Shown piece by piece: positions 52,567-60,597 of a stretch of DNA of 64,000 nt (within the stretch, counting starts at the first letter, position 1; each line of letters begins with the position of its first letter). The notes under the pieces were generated by a model, which made no database searches, had not been told where the DNA came from, and worked only from the letters and a program-made list of their open reading frames with translations. The DNA lies in contig NC_009523.1 in assembly GCF_000016665.1 (NCBI RefSeq), positions 4,649,501 to 4,713,500 on the forward strand, in the 5' to 3' direction. This stretch comes from Roseiflexus sp. RS-1. Its GTDB lineage: Bacteria; Chloroflexota; Chloroflexia; Chloroflexales; Roseiflexaceae. A program made the translations under genes and the position numbers.

Positions 52567-54180
52567 CTACCTTTCTCCGACACGTCGGTACAGAATACTA
52601 TACCGATCCTCGTACTCGATAACCCAGGAAGGATCGGCAGCCAGTGCAGCGACGAGCGGCGCCTGCCGTGATCGACTGAGCAGCGCCCGATCAATGCCGT
52701 ACTGTTCGATCAGCGTGCGATACGCACGCGCTTCGCCGAGCGCCAGGTAATCTTCCCACAGCGCCAGCGGGTAAAGTTCGACGCGCGTATCGACGAACAC
52801 CTGTGGCGCAGGAAGCGCCCAGATCAGGTACGAACCATACGCCATATCGTTGAACAGCCGACCGCCGGGATGATCACGCAGGTATGCCGCCGCGCCGATC
52901 GGCGTATCGGCGCTGTAGATCAGCGGCGCGCCGGGCACATCGGCGAACAAACCCCGGTAGGAGTCCGGCAGGTTGAGTGACGACTTGAACGGTGGTTGCA
53001 GCGCGCCGATCCCAAGGATCAGGGCAAGCGCCATGATTGCGGCGAACAGGTCTCCGCGTTGCGCAGCGACTCGCGGCGCAGGACGCGCCAGACACTGCGC
53101 CAGCATCGGCATCGCCAGCATGCCGAACCAGACCACATAGCGCATGCCGCTCCACGCCAGCCACAGGAAGGCGCACAACAGCAACGTATCGGTCAGGTTC
53201 AAACGCCGCCGACCAAGCGCCAGCGCAGCGATCAGCAGTAACGTCGCCAGAAAGAACGCCTGACCTGCCAGGCTCCGCACGGTCGGCGGTTGCCACTCGT
53301 TCACCAACCCCTGGCTCGGCGGATCGGTCAATAATTTCACTACATATGCGAAAATATCGACGCCGATCGGATTGACGAGCGTGGCGGCCAGGGTTGCCAG
53401 CGCCGCTGCCGCAAGTGCTGCCAGGCGGCCGAGATCGGGCGCATCCGGTTGTCGCAAGAGCGCTCGCGTCCCCTCGCCGATGCCGTACAGCGCCAGCAGC
53501 GCCAGCCCCAACACGAATGAGCCGTGCGCATTCACCCAGAAAACCATCAGCGGTGGCAACGCCAGCAGCGCACGCCATCCCACCTGCTTTGTCGCATATG
53601 CGCCAAGAATGATCGCATACGCCATAAACGGCGCCCATGCCCAGTTTTGCGGGCGCGTCGTCAGATTGTTAATCGTCATCATCCCTGCCAGGAAAACCGC
53701 CAGCCCGGCCAGGCGCCACGAACCGCTGCGTCGCCAGGCTTCCAGCAATACCAGCGCAAACGCGAGCGTTCCCAGGATATTGCGCGCCAGCACCGGACCC
53801 TGCAACCCGCAGAGGAGATACATCTGATAGAAGAGCCAGTCGCTGAGCCAGGCAGCATAGACGAACGGCTGATCGGGCGGAACAGTCCAGGCAAACATGT
53901 TGGTGCGCGGCACACCCGTTTCGGACACAAGCCGCCCCACCCGCAGATGCCACCAGAAATCGTGCGGATCGGTTGGCGCCAGCGCGATCAGCGCTGCCAC
54001 CACAGCCAGGGGGATCAAGCCATACAGATGAATGAGCGCAGGGAACGGCGCATTGCGCACGAGTCCCCCGACGGCATGAAGCACAGACGTGTTCGCGCGA
54101 CGCACAACCGTATCAATCGTTGCTCTGGGTCCATGCCGAGTGCGCCCCGAAACCAGCGAGGAGCGCTTCCCGGCAGACAT
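52567..54180 (-). CDS. Polytopic membrane protein, paralogue B
   Basis: 537 residues, same architecture as the downstream gene: a basic 40-residue start, about eleven transmembrane helices, and a C-terminal soluble domain (FNDMAYGSYLIWALPAPQVFVDTRVELYP). Shared motifs include PHDFWWHLRVGR, TRPQNWAWAPF, WVNAHGSFVLGL and EWQPPTVRS. The two genes probably arose by tandem duplication. The divergent GT2 gene at 54314 (dolichol-phosphate-mannose-synthase-like) may supply a lipid-linked sugar if these are GT-C enzymes; that is an inference. Confidence 0.75.
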   Translation of the reverse strand: MSAGKRSSLVSGRTRHGPRATIDTVVRRANTSVLHAVGGLVRNAPFPALIHLYGLIPLAVVAALIALAPTDPHDFWWHLRVGRLVSETGVPRTNMFAWTVPPDQPFVYAAWLSDWLFYQMYLLCGLQGPVLARNILGTLAFALVLLEAWRRSGSWRLAGLAVFLAGMMTINNLTTRPQNWAWAPFMAYAIILGAYATKQVGWRALLALPPLMVFWVNAHGSFVLGLALLALYGIGEGTRALLRQPDAPDLGRLAALAAAALATLAATLVNPIGVDIFAYVVKLLTDPPSQGLVNEWQPPTVRSLAGQAFFLATLLLIAALALGRRRLNLTDTLLLCAFLWLAWSGMRYVVWFGMLAMPMLAQCLARPAPRVAAQRGDLFAAIMALALILGIGALQPPFKSSLNLPDSYRGLFADVPGAPLIYSADTPIGAAAYLRDHPGGRLFNDMAYGSYLIWALPAPQVFVDTRVELYPLALWEDYLALGEARAYRTLIEQYGIDRALLSRSRQAPLVAALAADPSWVIEYEDRYSILYRRVGER

Positions 54181-54244
54181 TTTGTTGCCATTTTGCTACC
54201 TTCTCGCGTCACGATTGTGATCGCGCAGGAAGCGATGTGACGAG

Positions 54245-54250
54245 TATAAT
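54245..54250 (+). promoter_or_regulatory. Candidate -10 of the GT2 gene
   Basis: TATAAT 64 bp before the GT2 ATG; no matching -35 at normal spacing. Confidence 0.35.
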
Positions 54251-54313
54251 GGACAGGCGCTGGTAGATCAACCGCGCCGGTTCCGGGTCTTTGTGCGCTG
54301 GCAAGGAGATCGC

Positions 54314-55069
54314 ATGACGTTGCCGCAACCGATCACGCAAAAACGAGCGTCCGTGGATGTCGCACTGGCTGACTGCACGGTTGTTATTCCGACGTACAAC
54401 GAACGCGAGAACATCGCGGAACTCATCCAGCGCATCCTGGAGATGTCGCGCTTCCGGGTGCTGGTCGTCGATGACAATTCGCCCGATGGAACCGCTGGCA
54501 TCGTGGCGGATATGGCTGCCGATGAACCGCGCGTCGGACTGTTGCTCCGACCGGAGAAGCGCGGATTAGGCAGCGCCTATGTTGCCGGTTTTCGCCGCGC
54601 GCTTGCCGAAGGCGCAGCGTACATCTGTGAAATGGACGCCGATTTCTCACATGATCCGGCATACCTGCCGCAGTTGCTGGCAGCTGCCGAAACGCGCTAC
54701 GACCTGGCGCTTGGCTCCCGCTATGTCCCTGGCGGCGGCACGACCGACTGGGGGATCGTCCGGCAGATGATCAGTCGCGGCGGCAACCTCTACGCCCGCG
54801 CGATCCTGGGATTGCCGGTCATGGATGCAACCGGCGGTTTTCGCTGCTATCGGCGTCGGGTGCTGGAAACCATCAATCTTGATGATATTCAGTCGAACGG
54901 GTACGCTTTCCAGATCGAACTGGTCTATCGCACCATGCGCGCCGGTTTTCGTATTGGCGAACTGCCGATCATCTTTCCAGACCGGCGCGTCGGGCGTTCG
55001 AAGATGTCGAAGCGTATCGTCCTCGAAGCGCTGATCAACGTCTGGCGGCTTCGGTTCCGCTCCCTATGA
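54314..55069 (+). CDS. GT2 polyprenol-monophosphomannose-synthase-like glycosyltransferase
   Basis: 251 residues from the ATG at 54314 with AAGGAG upstream. GT-A fold: VVIPTYNERENIAELI, VLVVDDNSPDGTAGI, the DxD site in CEMDADFSHDP, GSRYVPGG, and MDATGGFRCYRR with the C-terminal FQIELVYRTMRAGFRIGELPIIFPDR typical of DPM1-type enzymes. No transmembrane segments, so the single-domain cytosolic type. Product would be mannosyl- or glucosyl-phosphopolyprenol. Divergent from the two polytopic membrane proteins. Confidence 0.9.
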   Translation: MTLPQPITQKRASVDVALADCTVVIPTYNERENIAELIQRILEMSRFRVLVVDDNSPDGTAGIVADMAADEPRVGLLLRPEKRGLGSAYVAGFRRALAEGAAYICEMDADFSHDPAYLPQLLAAAETRYDLALGSRYVPGGGTTDWGIVRQMISRGGNLYARAILGLPVMDATGGFRCYRRRVLETINLDDIQSNGYAFQIELVYRTMRAGFRIGELPIIFPDRRVGRSKMSKRIVLEALINVWRLRFRSL

Positions 55070-55085
55070 CGGCAGGCGTCGAGGG

Positions 55086-55094
55086 TGGTATAAT
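55086..55094 (+). promoter_or_regulatory. Extended -10 promoter of the kinase gene
   Basis: TGGTATAAT 51 bp before the GTG start. The position 17 bp upstream lies inside the preceding gene and has no clear -35. Confidence 0.5.
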
Positions 55095-55144
55095 ACCCGA
55101 CGATTGCCCTTTTGTTCTGCCAAAACTGCGCTCTGGAGGCTGTT

Positions 55145-56221
55145 GTGACGGTGAATGATACTGCGCCATCCCTCAAAGAACTCTACGATAAATTGAATGC
55201 CGATCTGGAAAAAACGCGCCGGGAACTGATCGAGATCGAAGCGCTTCTGCGGCAGACATCCAACGAGGTCGAAAAACTCCAGCAGCGCGAACTCACCGTC
55301 TCGAATCGCCTGCGCGATCTGGATGTCAATGTTGATCGGTACAGCAAGGCGGACATTAAGAATTTTTATGCTTCGGCGCAGGAGGTGCAAATGCGTCTCC
55401 TGACGATGCGCAGCCAGCTTGAGCAGTTGCAATACCGTCAGCAGGCCGCCAGGCAACGGCAGAGTCAGGTGTTTGAACTGATCACCGCGCTCGAACCGTT
55501 GCTGGGTGTTGCTGCACCTGCCGGCGGCGCTCCCGGCATGATCGGAAGCGACCAGTTGATTGCCGATATTATTCAGGCGCAGGAAAAAGAACGCTTGCGC
55601 ATTTCGCTTCAGATGCACGACGGTCCGGCGCAATCGATGAGCAACCTTGTGCTGCGCGCCGAAATCTGCCAGCGTCTGCTCGATCGCGATGTTGAGATGG
55701 CGCGCGCCGAACTTGGCGCCCTCAAAAATGCCATCAATGCCACCCTCCAGGACACGCGCCGCTTCATCTTCGATCTCCGCCCCATGATCCTTGATGATCT
55801 CGGTCTTGCGCCGACGTTACGGCGCTATGTTCAGCAGGTGAGCGAAAAGAACAAACTCGACATCAACCTGATGGTGCAGAATCTTGATATGCGCCTGCCT
55901 TCCCACTACGAAGTCGCCATTTTTCGCTTCATTCAAGAGGCGCTCAACAATGTCATCAAGCACGCCAATGCCACCCAGGCGCGTGTGCTCGTCAGCGTGC
56001 GCGATGATGTCGGTGGAACGCGCATGATCCACGTATCGGTCGAGGATGACGGCAGCGGATTCCACGTCAGCGACGTGCTGGCTGATGACAGCGGACGGCG
56101 CAACATGGGAATCGCCACGCTCCGTCAACAGGTCGAAACGCTGCTCCGCGGCGAGTTCGGCATCGAAAGCGCCATCGGGCGTGGTACGCGCGTCGAAGCG
56201 TTGATTCCCCTGCCGATGTAG
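55145..56221 (+). CDS. Cytoplasmic DegS/NarX-type sensor histidine kinase
   Basis: 358 residues from a GTG with GGAGG five bases upstream; an in-frame start at 55112 is poorly supported. Residues 5-120 are a long coiled coil (LYDKLNADLEKTRRELIEIE ... SQLEQLQYRQQAAR) without membrane segments. HisKA_3 has the phospho-acceptor His in SLQMHDGPAQ; HATPase has FIQEALNNVIKHA and EDDGSGF. Such kinases usually pair with NarL-type regulators; none is adjacent. The next gene is a Flp pilin. Confidence 0.9.
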   Translation: MTVNDTAPSLKELYDKLNADLEKTRRELIEIEALLRQTSNEVEKLQQRELTVSNRLRDLDVNVDRYSKADIKNFYASAQEVQMRLLTMRSQLEQLQYRQQAARQRQSQVFELITALEPLLGVAAPAGGAPGMIGSDQLIADIIQAQEKERLRISLQMHDGPAQSMSNLVLRAEICQRLLDRDVEMARAELGALKNAINATLQDTRRFIFDLRPMILDDLGLAPTLRRYVQQVSEKNKLDINLMVQNLDMRLPSHYEVAIFRFIQEALNNVIKHANATQARVLVSVRDDVGGTRMIHVSVEDDGSGFHVSDVLADDSGRRNMGIATLRQQVETLLRGEFGIESAIGRGTRVEALIPLPM

Positions 56222-56405
56222 GAATGCCAGAGAAAAGAACATCGCCTTGAAGCCAGCGGACTGTCCATGCCGTGTGGTCTTCTGATCGTTTTGCCAGGTT
56301 CTGCCTGTTATCGCTTCTACCCGTTATCGTATTGCCCAAAAGTCCTAGCCGTTTCCTAAGAAAGTATTCACAGAGTACCGTCTTTTTTTTGGGACTGATA
56401 GCCTA

Positions 56406-56434
56406 TTGAGAATCAGGGATCGAATATCTATACT
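56406..56434 (+). promoter_or_regulatory. Strong promoter of the Flp pilin gene
   Basis: TTGAGA (56406-56411), exactly 17 bp, TATACT (56429-56434); 48 bp before the ATG. A run of eight T lies just upstream (near 56383-56390). Confidence 0.75.
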
Positions 56435-56482
56435 ATAGACGTGGTTCATTTAGTTCGACCCAATTTCTAAGGAGGTTTCGCA

Positions 56483-56641
56483 ATGGTTCGCAGTTTCTTC
56501 GCCAGGGAAGAAGGCCAGGGTCTGGTTGAGTACGCGCTCATCCTCGTGCTGATCGCCATCGTCGTCATCGGTATTCTCACCCTGCTCGGCAGCCGCGTCA
56601 GCCAGGTCTTCAGCCAGATCAACAGTGGTCTGACCCGCTAG
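56483..56641 (+). CDS. Flp/Fap-type IVb pilin
   Basis: 52 residues: a short basic leader MVRSFFAREEG, then QGLVEYALILVLIAIVVIGIL, a single hydrophobic helix, and a polar end RVSQVFSQINSGLTR. The motif G-x4-EY matches the Flp prepilin cleavage site, after Gly11. Shine-Dalgarno AAGGAGG at ideal spacing and an intrinsic terminator right after give a compact, probably highly expressed single-gene unit. No tad/cpa assembly gene lies in the window, so assembly must come from elsewhere. Confidence 0.9.
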   Translation: MVRSFFAREEGQGLVEYALILVLIAIVVIGILTLLGSRVSQVFSQINSGLTR

Positions 56642-56664
56642 TATCGGTTCGTTCTCGTCGGTCG

Positions 56665-56700
56665 CCGCCCCTCTGGGTATCCAGGGGGGCGGTTTCGTTG
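56665..56700 (+). terminator. Intrinsic terminator of the pilin gene
   Basis: CCGCCCCTCTGG pairs with CCAGGGGGGCGG (12 bp, one G-U) around a 4-base loop, followed by TTTCGTTGTT. It lies 24 bp after the stop. Confidence 0.8.
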
Positions 56701-56949
56701 TTGGTTCGAGGTCGCCGCCTGCGCCCATCGGGTGACTGCCATACCGAATCCGGCATAGTCGTTTCGATTGAGAATGAAACATGATGCAGAGCCGTTATCT
56801 GCTGAACAGGCTGCGCGCCAGCGCACGCGGATGTGGAATGACGATGCTGTCCCGCAGAGCTTTCTTGGGCTACAGCGGGGCTTATAAAGAAAGATTGAGA
56901 ATATAGACCGGTATTTGCCTCTTGCCGTGGGGCTCATGGAGATTGAGCA

Positions 56950-57319
56950 TTATAGCAGTTCTCATAGAGGTTGAACCTCCTCAGACGACTGCGGCACGTG
57001 CGGGCTCAAGCCCTCCCTGAGCGCATAGAAGCCCCTGTGGGGCTGGCGTTTCGGTTATCCTTGCCGTATTCCGGGGGGACCGGGGTTGATCCAGCCCGCA
57101 GGGCTTGCCCGACCTCAGCCAGGGATTATGGAGATTGAAAATTAAATCCGCTATACTGCGCTAGCCGTGGGGCTGAAGCCCTCGGCTAACCAGGGCAAAG
57201 CCCGCCTGCGCGGGCTATACCGGATTATTTATTCAAAGTCCATCAGCCCGCCGGAGGCGAAGATGGAACGCTCCAGAAATCCAGTCAAGGGTTCAGCGTA
57301 TCTGAGAACTGCTATAAAC
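56950..57319 (+). mobile_element. 172-bp-family element, long variant carrying a 116-bp element
   Basis: Begins TTATAGCAGTTCTC and ends GAGAACTGCTATAA, matching inverted ends of the two 172-bp copies downstream. The interior differs and contains a complete 116-bp element (57128-57243), so the extra length is at least partly a nested insertion. Confidence 0.6.
57128..57243 (+). mobile_element. 116-bp palindromic element, nested copy
   Basis: Same length as the copy after purF and almost identical to it (differences near TATCC/TAACC and GACC/GTCC). Same orientation as the purF copy. Confidence 0.88.
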
Positions 57320-57361
57320 CCGGTATACTGCACTATCCGTCGGGCCCATGGAGATTGAGCA

Positions 57362-57533
57362 TTTATAGCAGTTCTCACAAAGTTTGAACCTGATGGACAG
57401 GTTAAACGCTCCTGGGAATAGCGCACCCCACAAGGCGACCGAAATGAATTTCGGTCTACGCTCTGCCGGAAACGGGCGTCGCGCGCGACACGGCAGATAT
57501 GAACGGTGTCAATGTATCTGAGAAATGCTGTAA
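57362..57533 (+). mobile_element. 172-bp element, copy 1
   Basis: Left end TTTATAGCAGTTCTCA, right end TCTGAGAAATGCTGTAA (inverted). Internal 9-bp-stem palindrome GACCGAAAT/ATTTCGGTC (57437-57456) and TACGCTCTGCCGGAA. No open frame. Confidence 0.75.
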
Positions 57534-57599
57534 TCCGGTATTCGCCCTTGCTGTAATCCGGTATTCGCCCTTGTCGTCGAGCTCATGGAGATTGAGAAC

Positions 57600-57771
57600 T
57601 ATAGCAGTTCCCATAGAGGTTGAACCAATTGGACAGGGTTGAACACTCCCAGAATCGCGCTCCCAACACGGTGACCGAAATACATTTCGGTCTACGCTCT
57701 GCCGGAAGCGGGCGCCTCGCGCGATGCGGCAGACCCGGACAAGGGTCAACATATCTGAGAATTGCTATAAA
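57600..57771 (+). mobile_element. 172-bp element, copy 2
   Basis: Same length as copy 1, and similar throughout: TATAGCAGTTCCCA at left, TCTGAGAATTGCTATAA at right, palindrome GACCGAAAT/ATTTCGGTC at 57673-57692. Divergence from copy 1 suggests independent ageing. Confidence 0.75.
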
Positions 57772-57800
57772 TCCGGTATGCGCCGCGCGCTGTCGGGCTC

Positions 57801-57915
57801 ATGGAGATTGAGAAATACATCTGGTATGCGCCCTTGCCGTGGGGCTGAAGCCCTCGGCTATGGAATGCAAAGCCCGCCTGCGCGGGCTATGGCGGATTAT
57901 TTCCTCAAAGACCAT
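57801..57915 (+). mobile_element. 116-bp palindromic element, diverged copy (115 bp)
   Basis: ATGGAGATTGA start, GCCGTGGGGCTGAAGCCCTC and GCCCGCCTGCGCGGGC cores, end CTCAAAGACCAT. The left terminal half is the most diverged among the copies. Confidence 0.8.
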
Positions 57916-58017
57916 CAGCCCTCCCTGAGGACGGGGAAGCCTCTGCCTCACAGGGGTAGATTTTTCGGCAAGCCCCTGCGTGCCATCTCTTGTTTCAGCC
58001 ATCAGGACGCCCAAACT

Positions 58018-58046
58018 CCCCCTTCTCCCCTTGTGGGAGAAGGGGG
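58018..58046. repeat. 12-bp perfect hairpin
   Basis: CCCCCTTCTCCC and GGGAGAAGGGGG around the loop CTTGT, followed by CAGGGGGGATGAGGG. I recall this sequence type as a common dispersed repeat in several bacteria. Confidence 0.7.
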
Positions 58047-58317
58047 CAGGGGGGATGAGGGGCAAAGGCGCACGGGAATGCAGAACATCGCTCACCTCTC
58101 CCAAAAACTCTACATTTGAGAGGAAGCCCCTGCGGGGCTTGCTGCGCGCCGACGTCCCTGGGCCGCACCCCAGGGGATGGTCATCGAGACAGGCCATGCA
58201 ACCCGCTGCCGCGCCGTCGGCGCTCCCGTTCGTGATGCTAACGCGGCGGTGCGCCGGTGCACCCGGATGCGGCATGACGGGATCGCATCGTGATCGCTGC
58301 GGCGCCGGATTGCGGCA

Positions 58318-58412
58318 ATGCCCCGCCGCTGTAGCGATGGAGATGTCGGGGCACGGCATGCCCCGCCGCCGTAGCGATGGAGATGTCGGGGCACGGCATG
58401 CCGTGCCCCGAC
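58318..58412. repeat. 40-bp tandem duplication ending in a 28-bp perfect palindrome
   Basis: Two 40-bp units (58318-58357 and 58358-58397) differ at one base. The end of the second unit and the next 15 bp form a perfect uninterrupted palindrome (58385-58412) centred on GGCATGCC with arms GTCGGGGCACGGCA. It lies 59 bp downstream of the HAD gene stop. Confidence 0.85.
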
Positions 58413-58470
58413 TCCGGGCAATGATTGCGCTGCCGCAGCGTCAGCCGGAAATGCACCTGAAGCCGTTGCT

Positions 58471-59169
58471 TCACTGAGCAAGTATGGCTGTCAGCGCAGC
58501 GCCGGTATCGGTGAGATCGGGGAGCACCACATCGGGGGCGTGCGTGCGCAGTTCTTCGACGCCAAACGGACCGGTTGCAACCGCCACGGCGCGCGCACCG
58601 ACAGCGCGCGCGCATGCAATGTCGTTTGGCGTGTCTCCAACAATAACAATGTCGGGTCCGGCGAAGACACGTCCATAGCGTCGGGCAGCGCGCTCTGCCG
58701 CGATCAAGGGAAGATCCGTGCGGCGCGGACTGTCGCTGCCGTATGCGCCGCTCTCGAAGTCGAAAAACTCAACCAGACTCATCATGCGCAGTTTGAGGCG
58801 CGCTACCGGCGCAAGATTCCCGGTCAGCAATGACTGGACAACCCCCCCGGCACGCAGTTGTTGCAAGATTTCAATTGCGCCCTCCAGGACGCGCCCACGG
58901 GTGCGAAATGCGTCTTCCCACGCGCTCAGAATGTCCAGGTAGGCGGCGGTAAACTCATCAAGCCGACTGAGCAGTTCCTCCGGTGAACGTTCCGGGAAGG
59001 TCTCAAGGATGATCTGCTGATCCGTTTTGCCAGCGTAGGAGCGCCGTTCATTGTCGGATGGACGACCATAGACGCGCGTCATTGCGGCGCGCATCGCTTC
59101 GCCTGCAACGCCGCCACTGTAGAGCAGCGTGCCGTCAATATCCCAGAGAACAAGTTTATGTGCCGTCAT
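58471..59169 (-). CDS. HAD-superfamily phosphatase (phosphoglycolate-phosphatase-like)
   Basis: 232 residues from the ATG overlapping the upstream stop (ATGA); the longer frame is not needed. Motif I LVLWDIDGTLLYSGG, motif II SLLTGN, a Lys-bearing helical stretch, and motif III/IV IVIGDTPNDIACARAVGARAVAV with the acidic pair. A cap domain lies between motifs I and II (about 20-90, with DNERRSYAGKTDQQIILETFPE). Substrate unknown; a small phosphorylated metabolite is likely. Confidence 0.88.
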   Translation of the reverse strand: MTAHKLVLWDIDGTLLYSGGVAGEAMRAAMTRVYGRPSDNERRSYAGKTDQQIILETFPERSPEELLSRLDEFTAAYLDILSAWEDAFRTRGRVLEGAIEILQQLRAGGVVQSLLTGNLAPVARLKLRMMSLVEFFDFESGAYGSDSPRRTDLPLIAAERAARRYGRVFAGPDIVIVGDTPNDIACARAVGARAVAVATGPFGVEELRTHAPDVVLPDLTDTGAALTAILAQ

Positions 59170-59948
59170 GGTTGCGATGATGGTTGATAGCGTGGCGCTG
59201 GCGGCGCAGGCGGAATCGGGTCGAGTCCCAACACCGGCGCAAGGGGACCGACCAGGCGATCCACCAGCCATCCCAGACGCTGGAATTGTGGACCGAGTTC
59301 GGTGTCCTTGAGCGGTATTTCAACCGGTACGTTGAGGCGCACCGGAATGGTGACGTCATCGAGCGGAATATCCATCTTCAGCGCAATGCGCAGCGGCGTG
59401 CCCGCAGGCAGCGTCAGACGGATATTGTTGGCGCGCAGCCGGTTGCCGTTGCCAAGATCGATGTCGGCGCCGCTCAACTGCAACGGTACCGGTTCGACCA
59501 GGGTTACCGTCGTCTGCTGATCGACCGGCACGATCACGCCGGCGCCTTTCAACGGCAGCGGTTGATCGAGCGGGATTGTGGTGCGAATCGTCGCGCCCTG
59601 CAATCCGGCGACGATGCTGCGCAGTTCGGCGACATTATCGGCGGCAAACCCCTGTCCGAGCACGGCGGTCGATGTGATCTGCTGTCGCCATTGCACAATG
59701 AACCCGACGAGCAACAGCACCACTGCCAGCAGCACAATGTTGATCACAAATGATGTGATGATCAATGCCTTCCAGAAGGACGTCAGACGCGAACCGCGCG
59801 ACTGCGGCTTGCTCTCTGCCTGCGAACGAACCTGACGGCTCCACCCGCCAAACAAACTTCTGGATCGGTGCGGTGCGGCGATCGCAGTGGACGATGAGTC
59901 TGGCGGACGAGAGTCTGAAGCGGCGCGACGGGTCTGCGTGTTAGCCAT
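59166..59948 (-). CDS. Single-pass membrane protein, unknown function
   Basis: 260 residues from the ATG at 59946-59948, with AAAGGAGG seven bases upstream; the open frame continues upstream but lacks such a site. A polar Ser/Arg-rich N-terminus (1-70), one transmembrane helix (about 75-100: SFVINIVLLAVVLLLVGFIV), and an external beta-rich domain with repeated strand patterns (VPVDQQTTVTLVEPVPLQLSG, TIPVRLNVPVEIPLKD). Ends in Pro-rich residues. No family recognised; co-translated with the HAD gene. Confidence 0.7.
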   Translation of the reverse strand: MANTQTRRAASDSRPPDSSSTAIAAPHRSRSLFGGWSRQVRSQAESKPQSRGSRLTSFWKALIITSFVINIVLLAVVLLLVGFIVQWRQQITSTAVLGQGFAADNVAELRSIVAGLQGATIRTTIPLDQPLPLKGAGVIVPVDQQTTVTLVEPVPLQLSGADIDLGNGNRLRANNIRLTLPAGTPLRIALKMDIPLDDVTIPVRLNVPVEIPLKDTELGPQFQRLGWLVDRLVGPLAPVLGLDPIPPAPPAPRYQPSSQP

Positions 59949-60081
59949 CTGGAAGCCTCCTTTGTGTGCATGATCGTGACGGTGGCGCAAACGCATACCG
60001 TCGCAAGTATATACCACTGTGTGTGGTAAATCAAGATTCAGGATGCCTCACCTGCCGCCGTGTCGCAATAAAGCCATCGCC

Positions 60082-60597
60082 TTACTGCTTCTGCTGCAAC
60101 TTTTTGACCAGTTTCCAGCAGTTGTACCCGCCGCGCGTGCGATGGTAGCGTACTACATCGAGCGCTGCATACGCGATGCTCAATCCGTACCCGCTCTCCG
60201 GCAGGTCGGCGATGTCAACACTATCATCGGGCAGGTTCGTGGTGCAGGGCGCTGAACGGTACGGCTCGCCCTGATCGATCAGGAGCGCCTCGACGCGATC
60301 CGGAAAAAGGCGCAGCCGCAACCGCAACGGGCGCTCAGGCGTCTCGGGGGCATACGCATGGCGCAAACCATTCGCCACAACCTCCGCCAGCGCCGTCGTG
60401 AACAGGTGTCGCCACGTTTCAGAGGGCAGACAGTCGATGCGTGCTGCGTCTTCCCAGAAGCGTGCCAGCAGATGGTGCATGGCATCGAGACCCTCTGCCA
60501 TCGTCTGTGTGGCAACCTGTGCTTCAATCAGCAGCGATCGAGGTGTAGCCAGCGCGAGCCTCCTCGATAGTTTCGTAGGGTCGCAACACCCGCTCAA
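60082..60597 (-). CDS. RsbW-like serine kinase / anti-sigma factor (HATPase_c_2)
   Basis: 171 residues in the open frame; the ATP-binding domain itself begins near LLIEAQVATQ. N box ALAEVVANGLRHAY, G1 LIDQGEPY and the G2 region LPESGYGLSIAYAALDVVRYHRT. In the RsbW/SpoIIAB system this kinase binds a sigma factor and phosphorylates the STAS partner. The start is uncertain: the ATG at 60597 overlaps the STAS gene by 74 bp; a CTG at 60552 has AGGAGG six bases upstream; an ATG at 60501 would remove the first strand. The STAS gene immediately upstream is its evident partner. Confidence 0.8.
   Translation of the reverse strand: MSGCCDPTKLSRRLALATPRSLLIEAQVATQTMAEGLDAMHHLLARFWEDAARIDCLPSETWRHLFTTALAEVVANGLRHAYAPETPERPLRLRLRLFPDRVEALLIDQGEPYRSAPCTTNLPDDSVDIADLPESGYGLSIAYAALDVVRYHRTRGGYNCWKLVKKLQQKQ

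Larger units (their letters stand above)
56701..58470. repeat. Gene-free repeat island
   Basis: 1.77 kb between the pilin terminator and the HAD gene stop, with no convincing gene. It holds two 116-bp elements, three elements of a 172-bp family, GC-rich hairpins such as AAGCCCC-TGC-GGGGCTT (near 58125), a 12-bp-stem hairpin (58018-58046), a 40-bp tandem repeat and a 28-bp perfect palindrome. Open frames here are short and repetitive. Confidence 0.85.

Noticed and set aside
56760-56890. Possible start of an exported protein (frame with SRRAFLGY)
   Set aside because: The frame stops quickly, lacks a hydrophobic core and lies in the repeat island.
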